A model generated the notes under the pieces. The model saw nothing but the letters and a program-made list of their open reading frames with translations, searched no databases and was not told where the DNA came from. Shown piece after piece: positions 55,577-64,000 of a stretch of 64,000 nucleotides of DNA. Every line of letters begins with the position of its first letter. Positions within the stretch are counted from its first letter, which is position 1. The position numbers and the translations under genes were made by a program. Origin of the DNA: Acinetobacter sp. WCHAc010034 (GTDB taxonomy: Bacteria > Pseudomonadota > Gammaproteobacteria > Pseudomonadales > Moraxellaceae); assembly GCF_001696615.3 (NCBI RefSeq), contig NZ_CP032279.1:2480001-2544000 (forward strand), in the 5' to 3' direction.

Positions 55577-56491
55577 ATGAATATATTAGTTTCAGTCTGT
55601 ATTGTTACATATAATCAAGAAAAATTTATAGAGCAGACCTTAAAAAGTGTTCTTACCCAAGATACTAATTTTCAGTATGAAGTTATTATTGGGGATGATT
55701 GCTCAACTGATTCAACTAGAAAAATAGTAGAAGCTTTTTTTCAAAAGAATCAGGATATTATTGTTCCAGTGTTTCATGAGAAAAATATAGGGCCTGTGGA
55801 AAATATTAAGGCGGTATATAGAAAGGCTAAGGGTAAATACATCTATCATCTTGATGGGGATGACTTGGCTCTTCCGAATAAATTGCAACGTCAATTTGAT
55901 ATTATGGAATCCAATTCCGATTGCTCAATCTGTACGCATAATATGCGATATATTGATGCTGAAGGAAACAAAGTACGAGAATGGACGCATCAAAACGGTA
56001 AATTTGATCTAGATTATTTATATCTACATTTACCTTTTTTTGCACATTCATCAAAAATGTTTAGAAATGATTTTACGTTTGATTATTTTAATGATTTACA
56101 CCCTAAAGCATTAGATATAGAAATTCATATTGAGCAGGCTAGAAAAGGATTTATTTATCATTTAAATGAAGAATTAGGTGCATATCGTGTAGATGTCGGA
56201 ATTAGTATTATTGGGAAGAAGATTAACCCAATTTTACCTATGGGTATCATGAGAGCGTACGATAAGAAATTAGTGGAAGAAAAAGATTTAGATAAACTTG
56301 AAAAATTAAGAAAAACTTATTCTAAGTATGCACTTCAATATGCTCGTCAATTTTACAAAACTGGTAGTGATTATGATGTTTATTGCTTATTGGTGAGAAA
56401 ATCTTTATCTGTAAAATTTTATACAGTAAGGCAAGTATTTTTCTATATACTTAGCCTATTACCTAAAAGTATTGTGTGGAAGTCTGACTAA
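55577..56491 (+). CDS. Family 2 glycosyltransferase next to the amino-sugar module
   Basis: A 304-residue GT-A enzyme; the ATG at 55577 gives MNILVSVCIVTYNQEKFIEQ, the usual start, whereas 55562 overlaps the previous gene. It has IIGDDCSTDSTRKI and the metal site HLDGDDLALPNKL. It is the natural candidate to transfer the 4-acylamino-4,6-dideoxyhexose made by the four genes before it. That link is inferred from adjacency. Confidence 0.85.
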   Translation: MNILVSVCIVTYNQEKFIEQTLKSVLTQDTNFQYEVIIGDDCSTDSTRKIVEAFFQKNQDIIVPVFHEKNIGPVENIKAVYRKAKGKYIYHLDGDDLALPNKLQRQFDIMESNSDCSICTHNMRYIDAEGNKVREWTHQNGKFDLDYLYLHLPFFAHSSKMFRNDFTFDYFNDLHPKALDIEIHIEQARKGFIYHLNEELGAYRVDVGISIIGKKINPILPMGIMRAYDKKLVEEKDLDKLEKLRKTYSKYALQYARQFYKTGSDYDVYCLLVRKSLSVKFYTVRQVFFYILSLLPKSIVWKSD

Positions 56492-56659
56492 TTGTATTTA
56501 TTTCAATCGCACAAATCTAAAAATATTTATGCCTATTATTTATACCGATATTGTATAGAAATATATTGATATGTGTTTGATTTTATAAATTATTATAGAG
56601 TAAAACTTGGGGCATAAATATTTTTTAGGAGCTAATGCTAATTTAGTAGTTTGTTAAGT

Positions 56660-56840
56660 AAACAAATCACGAATGCCAGAGGAGGATTCATAAGTAGCCA
56701 CAGGAAGGAATACCGAGAGAATTCGCTTCGGCTAATACTGCAGGATTTTCCTCATAGAGAGAAGATATAATCATACTTTTGCGTTGGAGTTGTAATAGCA
56801 CCTAAACGTATATTTTTAAGTAAGTATCTGATGGATCTTC
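56660..56840 (-). pseudogene. Remnant of a family 4 glycosyltransferase
   Basis: Read on the minus strand in three frames, the sequence gives RYLLKNIRLGAITTPTQKYD, then SLYEENPAVLAEANSLGIPS, then ATYESSSGIRDLFT. Joined, these match the donor-binding part of GT4 enzymes (SLYE-x-P-x-VLxEA-x-x-x-GIP, then GIRDL). At least two frameshifts and stops interrupt it, and the ends are missing. It lies just downstream of the minus-strand transferase. The rest of 56492-56857 has no recognisable content. Confidence 0.6.
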
Positions 56841-56857
56841 TTTAAACATTTTTTACT

Positions 56858-58219
56858 CTAACTTCGATGATTTTTTGTGATTGACTTTAGGCGTATTTTA
56901 CGTAATAGGTCTAATACAAATGATAATTTCCATTGAATGTTTAATTTTAATATTTTCCAATTTATATTTTCTGATGGTATAGGGCTGTGCATTACTTCAC
57001 GCAATAGATCGATTCTAGGTTGCATCTGTGCCTCTAGATTATATAATTCTCGCACACGGTGCATTCCATTTTCCCCAATCATTTTGAGAGCATAAGGGTT
57101 AGCATAATAGTTTTCGATCTTATCAACAATATGCATAATATTGTATTGGATTAGAACAATATCTTCTCCATCTGTAAAATATCCTTCTGCAGAATTGAAT
57201 TCATCCACTGCGAAGATTGCACTACCTCGTAGTGCTGCTTCAGTACAACTTGCTGTGGGAAAACCATCGAATGAACCTGGACAAATTTTACCACTGATAT
57301 TAGGAGATATAATAATATCAATATTTTGGAAAAAGCTATCAAATTTTTCTGGATCTAATGAGCCATGGAATTCGATACGATCACTTAAGGAGCTAACATC
57401 AATAACTTGGGGATCAAATGGTCCTACAACATGAAAGTACATGTCCTCATGATATTGACGTAATATAGTCGCTACATTCACAAAAACATCATATCCTTTA
57501 TCCTGACCATAGGTTGTATATTTATGTGCCATGAAACAGATATCTAAGCGGGATTTGTCAAAACCCCATCGATGTTTCATAAAGAGAGAATCTGCCTTTG
57601 GAAGCTCTGGCATAACAACACCAAAGATCATTTGGACTTTTTCTGGCGGGCACATTCCCCGACTGATAATATAGTTATAAGTTACCTGTTGAGTTACGAT
57701 TACCTTCTGGAAGCAGGGGGAATTAAAAACCCGTTTAAGCTTACGATCACATATTTGATCATTTAGAAGAAACCCTCCTCCTGGATAAAGAGTGAAAACA
57801 AATGGAACTTTAGCAGCCTCAATTTGTGGTAATAGTGAAAAAACATTATTTAAAAAGGTTACATAAACTAAGTTGGTTATGTTCAAAGGAAATTTATCGA
57901 CACATTGTATTACTTTGTGGCTAAGATTAGGAAACTTCTCCCGATAACTACCAATAACACCAGCTATGGGTTTTTTCTCAAGAGCCCCAATGTTTTTGCC
58001 AGAAGTAAGTATTAATGAGTTATTAAATTCATTTAAGTATGCAGTGAATTCAACGTAGCGAAAACCACTTTTCAATGAAGGAAAAACATCATCAATAATT
58101 AAAAGATCAAATTTATTTTGTTTTCTAGAATTGCTTTTGTAATCAAGGATATTCTTAGACAGTTGCAGAAATTGATTTTTATCAGACATATCACTATTGT
58201 CGATGAATTTGTTAACCAT
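56858..58219 (-). CDS. Putative GT4/GT-B glycosyltransferase at the aspS side of the OC locus
   Basis: A 453-residue protein with GT-B features: FDLLIIDDVFPSLKSGFRYVE in the first half, and CFMAHKYTTYGQDKGYDVF, MYFHVVGPFDPQV and FDGFPTASCTEAALRGSAI in the second. The last segment corresponds to the EX7E donor motif. The GAGAA before the ATG at 58219 is a fair ribosome binding site. It runs opposite to the other outer-core genes and appears to use its own promoter at 58427-58455. The protein is intact although surrounded by decayed sequence. Substrate unknown. Confidence 0.75.
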   Translation of the reverse strand: MVNKFIDNSDMSDKNQFLQLSKNILDYKSNSRKQNKFDLLIIDDVFPSLKSGFRYVEFTAYLNEFNNSLILTSGKNIGALEKKPIAGVIGSYREKFPNLSHKVIQCVDKFPLNITNLVYVTFLNNVFSLLPQIEAAKVPFVFTLYPGGGFLLNDQICDRKLKRVFNSPCFQKVIVTQQVTYNYIISRGMCPPEKVQMIFGVVMPELPKADSLFMKHRWGFDKSRLDICFMAHKYTTYGQDKGYDVFVNVATILRQYHEDMYFHVVGPFDPQVIDVSSLSDRIEFHGSLDPEKFDSFFQNIDIIISPNISGKICPGSFDGFPTASCTEAALRGSAIFAVDEFNSAEGYFTDGEDIVLIQYNIMHIVDKIENYYANPYALKMIGENGMHRVRELYNLEAQMQPRIDLLREVMHSPIPSENINWKILKLNIQWKLSFVLDLLRKIRLKSITKNHRS

Positions 58220-58426
58220 AAGAGAATTCTCTTTGTAATTAATCAGAAAATCATATCCATTTCCTGATCCCTCTAAATTCTTAAACTATTTCTGCTCAAA
58301 GTTTCGGTGCTAAATAAACTAGCCGTTTGCAGAATAGCTTCTGATTTGATTGTAATAGATCTCAATATATTCAAAATATAGTATCTACCTCTTTTCGAGT
58401 AGAAAGGACATTGCCATATATGAGCT

Positions 58427-58455
58427 ATTATGCCACCGTTGGGAATTGTTCTCAA
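58427..58455 (-). promoter_or_regulatory. Duplicated promoter upstream of the minus-strand glycosyltransferase
   Basis: On the minus strand, TTGAGA and CATAAT are spaced 17 bp apart. An 18-base block at 58424-58441 is identical to 59256-59273, which covers the same promoter parts of the small membrane-protein gene. The copy is about 210 bases from the start of the transferase gene. The remaining 58220-58557 sequence shows no gene. Confidence 0.6.
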
Positions 58456-58557
58456 ATGAATAAAACATTCTATTGATATCAAAATAAATTAATATTTATA
58501 GCAATTTGGCGTTATTTTCTACATTGGGGTATCTAACTGCCGTAACTTAAGTGGTGA

Positions 58558-58975
58558 TTATCTTCTATAAGCATTGATATTACCGTAACAATTTCGAAAA
58601 CGCTTATAAGACCATAAATACTGTTCAGGAGCGATATTAATCATAGCTTCTAAATTTTGATTGAGATTATCCACGGAAGTTTGTAAATTTTTGGATGAAA
58701 TTTCCTCGGGAAGTCGTGAACAATGGATATTAAAACCAGAAACTTCATCACGAATACAACCGAGTCCAATGATATTACATTATGTTTTACTGGCTAATTT
58801 TGATACCAATGTTGTTGATAGTATTTTTTGTCCAAAAAAAGGAGGAATAAATTCCGCCAGATTCTTTAGGTAGATGGTCGGGTAATATTACCGTCAAGCC
58901 ACCTTTTTTTGAGGTGCTTAAAGATTGAATGCACACCATTTTCATCAGTTGGAACGAGGGTGGAATTTAGTCATT
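58558..58975 (-). pseudogene. Decayed lipid A lauroyl acyltransferase (LpxL/HtrB family)
   Basis: Minus-strand translation gives a C-terminal LpxL-like piece. VPTDENGVHSIFKHLKK comes first. After a frameshift in an A7 run come GGLTVILPDHLPKESGGIYS and SFFGQKILSTTLVSKLASKT. A TAA stop interrupts, then CIRDEVSGFNIHCSRLPEE and PEQYLWSYKRFR follow before the true end. The PDHLPKESGG and PEQYLWSYKRF motifs are diagnostic of lipid A late acyltransferases. The N-terminal half with the HxxxxE site is missing. It lies between the small membrane gene and the duplicated promoter. Confidence 0.8.
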
Positions 58976-59003
58976 GGAGGCCAATCGTGGGGCTAGAAAA
59001 AAT

Positions 59004-59225
59004 TTACTCAGGTTTATCCGCATTGCCTTTCAGCACCATATAAATCAACCCGACAAAGATCATAAAGGCGCCGCCAAGGCTGCTGATGCAAAACACGACA
59101 ATACGGTTATAAGTGGTTAAATTGAATAATTGATTATCCACGATGTAGCGCATGAAAACCCATTGCACGATAGCAAAAACGATTAAAACGATTGCGCGAC
59201 GGCGGACTTCAGGACGCATAGCCAT
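59004..59225 (-). CDS. Small two-helix membrane protein near aspS
   Basis: Counted from the ATG at 59225, the protein has 73 residues; an in-frame upstream extension to 59333 would cross the promoter and is unlikely. It has two hydrophobic helices (AIVLIVFAIVQWVFMRYIV and IVVFCISSLGGAFMIFVGLI). The function is unknown. It lies after the aspS terminator and has its own promoter. The lpxL remnant follows directly downstream, so they may once have formed an operon. Confidence 0.7.
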   Translation of the reverse strand: MAMRPEVRRRAIVLIVFAIVQWVFMRYIVDNQLFNLTTYNRIVVFCISSLGGAFMIFVGLIYMVLKGNADKPE

Positions 59226-59258
59226 AAGAATGCTCACAGCAAAGTGGAATAGGGCGCT

Positions 59259-59287
59259 ATTATGCCACCGTTGCCTGCCGATCTCAA
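59259..59287 (-). promoter_or_regulatory. Promoter of the small membrane-protein gene
   Basis: On the minus strand, TTGAGA and CATAAT with a 17-bp spacer; the start codon lies about 34 bases downstream of the -10. The same block recurs at 58424-58441. Confidence 0.65.
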
Positions 59288-59294
59288 TGCAATA

Positions 59295-59321
59295 AAAAAC
59301 CCTGCATAGCGCAGGGTTTTT
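59295..59321. terminator. Terminator of aspS
   Basis: The stem ACCCTGC/GCAGGGT with a five-base loop is flanked by A and T runs. It lies just past the aspS stop on the minus strand. Confidence 0.85.
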
Positions 59322-59341
59322 TAACTTCAGCAAAAGCGCAA

Positions 59342-61126
59342 TTAAGCTTCTTTCGCTTCAGCTTTCAGCTTTTCACGCAGGCGGATGCCCAAGTCGCGCA
59401 GCTGATTTGGCTCAACCGGCGCAGGCGCCTGAGTTAATGGGCATTCTGCAGTCTTGGTTTTCGGGAAGGCAATCACGTCGCGGATAGAAGTCGCGCCGGT
59501 CATCAGCATCACTAGGCGGTCCAGGCCGAATGCCAAGCCGCCATGCGGAGGCGCGCCGAATTTCAATGCATTCAGTAAGAAGCTGAATTTTTCTTCGGCT
59601 TCTTCTTCGCCAATGCCTAAAGCTTCAAAAATCGCTTTCTGCATTTCCAGCGTGTAAATACGCAGAGAGCCGCCGCCGACTTCAGTACCGTTCAGCACCA
59701 TGTCATAAGCGACAGACAGCGCCTGGCCCGGGTTGTTCTTCACTTCTTCAACGCTGGATTTAGGCAGCGTGAACGGGTGATGCACAGAGGTCCATTTGCC
59801 GTCATCGGTTTCCTCAAACATCGGGAAGTCAACCACCCAAAGCGGCGCCCATTCGCAAGTCGCCAGTTTCATGTCATGGCCGACTTTAATGCGCAAAGCG
59901 CCCATCGCATCGTTCACAACTTTGGCTTTGTCCGCACCGAAGAAGACGATGTCGCCATTTTCAGCGCCAACGCGTTTCAGCAAATCAAGCACGATCGGCT
60001 CGATGAATTTAACGATAGGCGACTGCAGGCCTTCAATGCCTTTCTCAAGCTCGTTGACTTTGATGTAAGCCAAGCCTTTCGCGCCGTAGATGCCGACAAA
60101 TTTAGTGTATTCGTCAATCTGGCTGCGCGGCAGTGAGCCTGCGCCCGGCACGCGGAGCGCGACAATACGGCCTTTCGGATCTTTAGCCGGGCCTGCAAAT
60201 ACTTTGAACTCAACATCCTGCATCATGTCTGCAACGTCCACCAGCTTCAGCGGAATGCGCATATCCGGTTTGTCAGATGCATAGTCGCGCATCGCGTCTG
60301 CATAAGTCATGCGCTGGAATTTGCCAAAGTCAACATTCAGAAGCTCTTTGAACATCTTAATGGTCAAAGTTTCCATCAGATCCATAATGTCATCGTCGCT
60401 CATGAACGATGTTTCAACGTCGATCTGGGTGAATTCAGGCTGGCGGTCTGCGCGCAAGTCTTCATCGCGGAAGCATTTGGCGATTTGGTAGTAGCGGTCA
60501 ATGCCGCCGACCATCAGCAATTGCTTGAACAGCTGCGGCGACTGCGGCAGGGCATAGAAGCTGCCGTTGGATACGCGGCTTGGCACTAAATAGTCGCGCG
60601 CGCCTTCAGGCGTAGCGCGGGTCAGAATCGGCGTTTCAACGTCAAGGAAGCCGTTTTCTTCGAAATAGTTGCGGATCAGGTTGGTCAGCTTAGAGCGGAA
60701 GCGCAGGCGGTCCAGCATTTCCGGACGGCGGATGTCCAGGAAGCGGTACTTTAAGCGGACTTCTTCAGAAATGTTGGTATTTTCGTCATTCAACGGGAAT
60801 GGCGGCGTTTCAGACGCTGCAAGAACTTCAATTTCTTTGCCTAAAACTTCAATTTGACCGCTGACGATATTGGCATTTTCCGTGCCTTCGTAGCGGCGGC
60901 GCACGCGGCCGGTAATTTTCAGCACGTATTCAGAGCGCGATTTGTCAGCGGTTGCAAAGGCTTCCGGAGTGTCCGGATCAATAACCACCTGCACAAGGCC
61001 GTCACGGTCGCGCATGTCCAGAAAAATCACGCCGCCATGATCGCGGCGGCGGTGCACCCAGCCGCAGAGTGTCACTGTCTGGTCAATTTGAGCTTCGGTT
61101 AAAGAACCGCAATAATGAGTTCGCAT
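59342..61126 (-). CDS. aspS: Aspartyl-tRNA synthetase
   Basis: Counted from the ATG at 61126 ([15 protein letters not shown]), the enzyme has 594 residues, normal for bacterial AspRS. The anticodon-binding OB fold has [20 protein letters not shown]. Class II motifs follow: [20 protein letters not shown] (motif 2 neighbourhood), [19 protein letters not shown] (motif 2) and [11 protein letters not shown] (motif 3). The bacterial GAD domain lies between. It is the right border gene of the outer-core locus. Confidence 0.96.
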   Translation of the reverse strand: MRTHYCGSLTEAQIDQTVTLCGWVHRRRDHGGVIFLDMRDRDGLVQVVIDPDTPEAFATADKSRSEYVLKITGRVRRRYEGTENANIVSGQIEVLGKEIEVLAASETPPFPLNDENTNISEEVRLKYRFLDIRRPEMLDRLRFRSKLTNLIRNYFEENGFLDVETPILTRATPEGARDYLVPSRVSNGSFYALPQSPQLFKQLLMVGGIDRYYQIAKCFRDEDLRADRQPEFTQIDVETSFMSDDDIMDLMETLTIKMFKELLNVDFGKFQRMTYADAMRDYASDKPDMRIPLKLVDVADMMQDVEFKVFAGPAKDPKGRIVALRVPGAGSLPRSQIDEYTKFVGIYGAKGLAYIKVNELEKGIEGLQSPIVKFIEPIVLDLLKRVGAENGDIVFFGADKAKVVNDAMGALRIKVGHDMKLATCEWAPLWVVDFPMFEETDDGKWTSVHHPFTLPKSSVEEVKNNPGQALSVAYDMVLNGTEVGGGSLRIYTLEMQKAIFEALGIGEEEAEEKFSFLLNALKFGAPPHGGLAFGLDRLVMLMTGATSIRDVIAFPKTKTAECPLTQAPAPVEPNQLRDLGIRLREKLKAEAKEA

Positions 61127-61246
61127 CATAGCGTAAAAAATCCAACTATATGGGTTAAGGAAGCGAATGCGTAAACAGCGCACCGCCTTAGAAAAAATTA
61201 ATCTAGGATTATGCCTCTTTGAGGAGGCCGTCACAAGAACTAGATC

Positions 61247-61272
61247 AAAAAACCGCGGGAAATCGCGCGGTT
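61247..61272 (-). terminator. Terminator of the DUF4184 gene
   Basis: The stem AACCGCG/CGCGGTT with an eight-base loop, followed on the minus strand by a T-run (complement of 61247-61252). Confidence 0.75.
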
Positions 61273-61296
61273 TTAGCGCTGCATCCGCCTGCTGCT

Positions 61297-62061
61297 TCAG
61301 CCCATGCGGTGTCCGCGGTCTAGAACGGCAAACAGCAGGCAGCCCAAGCTGAACATCAGCAGGCTGCCGTGGGCAAACTCATTCAGCAGGCGGCCGGTTA
61401 TTTCATATAAGTCTGTGCGCCACAGCTGGCTGGAGGGCGAAATGTTAAACAGCCAGGCCTGCAAAGCGCCCGCGCCCAGCGAGGCAAGGGCCAGGCCCCA
61501 GGCAAAGCGCCTGATTTTAAGGCTGACGGGAAGATGCTGCTGATAGCTTTGATAATAGCGCCAGCTCATCCAGCCGATCAGCGGCAGGGCGGCGATGGAG
61601 CAGCCGATTTGCAGGATGCGGTGCAGCGGATAGGCCTGGCCCAGCAGCATGATGGGCTGGCTTAAAGCCTCTTTGAAGGCGAAGGTGCGGAAGTCGGCAT
61701 GGGTCAGCCCGTCCCAAATCAGGTGCGTGGCGGTGCCGGCGATCACCGCGGCGCAGACGGCGCCCAAAAACCTGAATGCAGCCCATGCGCTGTAAATGCC
61801 TAAGTCATGCTGCAGGCCTAAAAAGCGGTAAACCGCAGGGCGGTACAGCAGGTACCAGGCTGCGCAGAATGCCAGGCCAATCCATAAATCAGGATGAATC
61901 AGCGCGCTCCACAAATGCGTCACATTGGTGCGCTCTGCAGTAAACAGCCGGAATAAATCCGGCACCATGCAGCCGATGGCTAAAGCGGCGGTGGGCAGGC
62001 GCCCGCCTGTAAGGCGCGACAGCGGCGGCGCTAAAACAGCGTGAGATAAGGTAAAAGGCAT
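61297..62061 (-). CDS. DUF4184-family membrane protein
   Basis: Counted from the ATG at 62061, the protein has 254 residues. The N-terminus [17 protein letters not shown] with its conserved FTLSHA and a later [10 protein letters not shown] are typical of DUF4184. At least six hydrophobic helices follow, and [10 protein letters not shown] supplies histidines and an aspartate. The family is distantly compared with membrane-bound metal-dependent hydrolases; the activity is unproven. It is divergent from the zinc receptor gene across a 147-base intergenic region. Confidence 0.8.
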   Translation of the reverse strand: MPFTLSHAVLAPPLSRLTGGRLPTAALAIGCMVPDLFRLFTAERTNVTHLWSALIHPDLWIGLAFCAAWYLLYRPAVYRFLGLQHDLGIYSAWAAFRFLGAVCAAVIAGTATHLIWDGLTHADFRTFAFKEALSQPIMLLGQAYPLHRILQIGCSIAALPLIGWMSWRYYQSYQQHLPVSLKIRRFAWGLALASLGAGALQAWLFNISPSSQLWRTDLYEITGRLLNEFAHGSLLMFSLGCLLFAVLDRGHRMG

Positions 62062-62143
62062 TGATCCTGCTGGCAATTCAGCAAATTAGTTCTAAAAGTC
62101 CGCAGGCAGTCTAGCGCAGGATGCAAGAAAGAAATGTTTTTTA

Positions 62144-62175
62144 TTGCAAAGCAAATGAAATGTTATATTATAACA
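62144..62175 (+). promoter_or_regulatory. Zur-regulated promoter of the TonB receptor
   Basis: A perfect 7-1-7 palindrome TGTTATATTATAACA at 62161-62175, preceded by GAAA, matches the known Acinetobacter Zur operator pattern. The probable promoter has -35 TTGCAA (62144-62149), a 16-bp spacer and -10 TATTAT (62166-62171). The -10 lies inside the palindrome, so zinc-loaded Zur would block RNA polymerase. Confidence 0.85.
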
Positions 62176-62208
62176 AAAATTGACAAATAACCTGTTTGAG
62201 CCAGCCCA

Positions 62209-64000
62209 ATGCGCCTTAAAAAGAATTTAATTACTGCTTCACTTTTCGCCGCCGCCGCGCCGCTGGCATTCGCCGATGAAAATGCCGTTCAGGCGCAGCG
62301 GCTGGACACCATTCAAGTGCAGGTGCATCCCTTGGCGCAGACGGCTGCGGATTTCGCCGCGGCGGATCATATTGTCAGCCAGCAGCAGTTGGCGGAGCGC
62401 CCCGTCACCATTGGCGATGCGCTGGCAGGCGAGCTGGGGGTGTCTTCCAACCAGTACGGCGCTGGCTCCAGCCGGCCGGTGATCCGCGGCCAGGACGGCC
62501 CGCGGGTCAAAGTGCTGCAGCATGCCTCTGAACCGGCCGATGTGTCTGCGCTTTCGCCTGACCATGCGGTTACTGTCGATTCGGTCCTAGCCAAGCAGGT
62601 TGAAATCATCCGCGGGCCGTCAACGCTGCTGTATGGCGCGGGCGCCGCCGGTGGGCTGGTGAATGTGACGGATCAGAAAATTCCAGCGCAAATGCCGGAA
62701 AACGGCTATGAAGGCCGGGCCGGGCTGCGCTACAACTCCGGCAGCGATGAGAAGCTGGCCAGCGCCGGGGTTACGGCTGCGCTGGGCGGGCAGTTCGCTG
62801 TGCGGGTGGAAGGCTCCAAGCGCAAAGCCAACAACTATATTGCTCCGGATTATTTCCATGATCATGATGATGAGCTTGAAAAAGAGCGCCGCGTGGACAA
62901 CACCTTTGCCGAAGGGCAGACCGTGAATGTCGGCGGCTCATGGATTCATGACCGCGGCTTTGTCGGCGCTGCCTACAGCAGCCGCCAGGACAAATACGGC
63001 CTGCCGGGCCACAGCCATGAATATGAAGACTGCCATCCGCATGGCGACGAGCTGGATTGCCATGCGCACGGGCCTGCGCCCGTACCCGGCCACGGCCATG
63101 CGCATGAAGAGGAGCATGCAGGGCCTTGGGTTGATTTGAAATCGGAGCGCTATGATGTGCGCGCGGAACTGGCGCAGCCTTTTGCCGGCTTCCAGAAATT
63201 GCGCGCGCATGCCAGCTATACCGACTATCAGCATGACGAAAAGGAAGAAAGCGCAGTAATGACCGCCTTTAAAAGCAAGGGCTATGATGCGCGCGTGGAG
63301 CTGGCGCATCAGCCGGCTGCAGGCTGGGAAGGGGTGATTGGCGCGCAGTACAATCAGCAGAAGCTGGACATCCGCGGTGAAGAAGCGCTGATGAATCCAA
63401 GCAAAACGCAGAAATGGAGCCTGTTCGGCCTGGAGCACAGGCAGTTTGGCGATGTGCATGTTGAGCTGGGCGCGCGCGCGGATCAGCAGAAGATTGACAT
63501 TGATTCCGCGCAGAAAGGCTTTGATGATTACGCTATTTCCTATTCGGGCGCAGCCAGCTGGGATTTTGCGCCGGACTATAAGCTGTCTTTGTCTGCATCG
63601 CATCAGGAACGGCTGCCGCTGGCGCAGGAGCTGTATGCCAAGGGCAAGCATTTTGCCACCAATACCTATGAGCGCGGCAATCAAAATCTGGGCGCGGAAA
63701 AATCCAATAATCTGGAATTGGGCCTGCATTATGAGGCGGACCGGCTGGATTATCACGTGCATGCCTATCACAACTGGTATGACAGCTATATTTACGCCGC
63801 CACCACCGACCAGCATGAAAACTTCCGCCTTGTGGACTACACGCAGGACAAAGCCAAGTTTTACGGCATAGAAGCTGAAACCGGCTATGCTTTAAGCGAC
63901 AGCTACAAGCTGAGCGTATTCGGCGATTATGTGCGCGGAAAAATTGACGGCGAAAATGCGCCGCGCGTGCCTGCAGGCCGCTTAGGCGCGAAAGTCAATG
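62209..64000 (+). CDS. znuD: ZnuD-like TonB-dependent zinc receptor (5' part)
   Basis: The reading frame is open from the ATG at 62209 to the window end, 597 codons. A signal peptide (LITASLFAAAAPLAFA) is followed by a plug domain (RPVTIGDALAGELGV, RPVIRGQDGPRVKVL, IIRGPSTLLYGAGAAGG). The barrel follows. An extracellular loop is rich in histidine and acid: YFHDHDDELEKE, then GHSHEYEDCHPHGDELDCH and PGHGHAHEEEH. This is the hallmark of ZnuD-type zinc receptors. The Zur palindrome upstream supports zinc as the substrate. The C-terminus lies outside the window. Confidence 0.9.
   Translation, partial: MRLKKNLITASLFAAAAPLAFADENAVQAQRLDTIQVQVHPLAQTAADFAAADHIVSQQQLAERPVTIGDALAGELGVSSNQYGAGSSRPVIRGQDGPRVKVLQHASEPADVSALSPDHAVTVDSVLAKQVEIIRGPSTLLYGAGAAGGLVNVTDQKIPAQMPENGYEGRAGLRYNSGSDEKLASAGVTAALGGQFAVRVEGSKRKANNYIAPDYFHDHDDELEKERRVDNTFAEGQTVNVGGSWIHDRGFVGAAYSSRQDKYGLPGHSHEYEDCHPHGDELDCHAHGPAPVPGHGHAHEEEHAGPWVDLKSERYDVRAELAQPFAGFQKLRAHASYTDYQHDEKEESAVMTAFKSKGYDARVELAHQPAAGWEGVIGAQYNQQKLDIRGEEALMNPSKTQKWSLFGLEHRQFGDVHVELGARADQQKIDIDSAQKGFDDYAISYSGAASWDFAPDYKLSLSASHQERLPLAQELYAKGKHFATNTYERGNQNLGAEKSNNLELGLHYEADRLDYHVHAYHNWYDSYIYAATTDQHENFRLVDYTQDKAKFYGIEAETGYALSDSYKLSVFGDYVRGKIDGENAPRVPAGRLGAKVN

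Noticed and set aside
56660..56840. Resemblance of the minus-strand fragment to ribosomal protein S2 (EANxLGIP)
   Set aside because: With the neighbouring frames joined, the GT4 pattern SLYExxP...GIP...GIRDL fits better, and the context is glycosyltransferases.
58273..58482. 69-codon minus-strand ORF covering the duplicated promoter
   Set aside because: It spans the promoter elements and has no protein features.
62938..63816. 292-codon minus-strand ORF opposite the zinc receptor
   Set aside because: The plus frame has signal peptide, plug motifs and His-rich loop; the antisense is a codon-bias artefact.

Overview
The window looks like chromosomal DNA of an Acinetobacter species. The main reason is the arrangement ilvE - lipooligosaccharide outer-core genes - aspS, which is the standard address of the outer core (OC) locus in that genus. 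Supporting signs are a monomeric isocitrate dehydrogenase, a queA/tgt/yajC/secD/secF block, a GacS-type kinase beside cysM-rlmD-relA, and a zinc receptor preceded by a Zur-type palindrome. Housekeeping genes at both ends are GC-rich for the genus: hand counts of single 60-nt lines give 35 G/C at 9001 and 41 at 7081. A high-GC Acinetobacter lineage is therefore likely, but the species cannot be fixed from this alone.

Layout. 1-1850: start of a hydroxypyruvate isomerase-like gene, a beta-hydroxyacid dehydrogenase and a crotonase. 1952-10423: gacS (minus), then cysM, a DEDD exonuclease, rlmD and relA (plus). 10538-28008: a complete aryl-polyene (APE) pigment cluster in one long, tightly overlapping plus-strand operon, ending with a small secreted protein and a phosphopantetheinyl transferase. 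28081-35573: the queA - (unknown gene - lemA) - tgt - yajC - secD - secF block on the minus strand. 35751-44529: tRNA-Leu(CAA), monomeric icd (minus), a soluble histidine kinase, glnE and ilvE. 44605-59003: the OC locus. 59004-61126: a small membrane protein and aspS (minus). 61297-64000: a DUF4184 membrane protein and, divergently, a Zur-regulated ZnuD-like TonB receptor cut by the window end.

How the genes work together. The APE operon supplies two acyl carrier proteins, an adenylating ligase fused to a dehydratase, a ketosynthase/chain-length-factor pair, a second dehydratase, a ketoreductase and a second ketosynthase. Together these would build an aryl-capped polyene. A thioesterase, two acyltransferases, a glycosyltransferase, a LolA-like carrier, an MMPL exporter and a lipoprotein would release, anchor and export it. 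The OC locus has a host-composition first half (ELM1-like protein, CgeB-like transferase, deacetylase, GT2, GT4). Its AT-rich second half has two GT25 paralogues, RmlB-RmlA plus a C4 aminotransferase and acyltransferase that should make a dTDP-4-acylamino-4,6-dideoxyhexose, and a GT2. The aspS-proximal end is decayed: a lipid A acyltransferase pseudogene, a glycosyltransferase remnant and a duplicated promoter.

Most notable observation: the APE cluster body is much more AT-rich than its surroundings, and the change falls inside its first gene (about 10.85 kb) and inside its last ketosynthase gene (about 26.45 kb). This suggests allelic replacement of the cluster by homologous recombination. 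Smaller composition mosaics occur in rlmD and at the glnE/ilvE edge of the OC locus. I saw no CRISPR array, transposase, integrase or rRNA gene.
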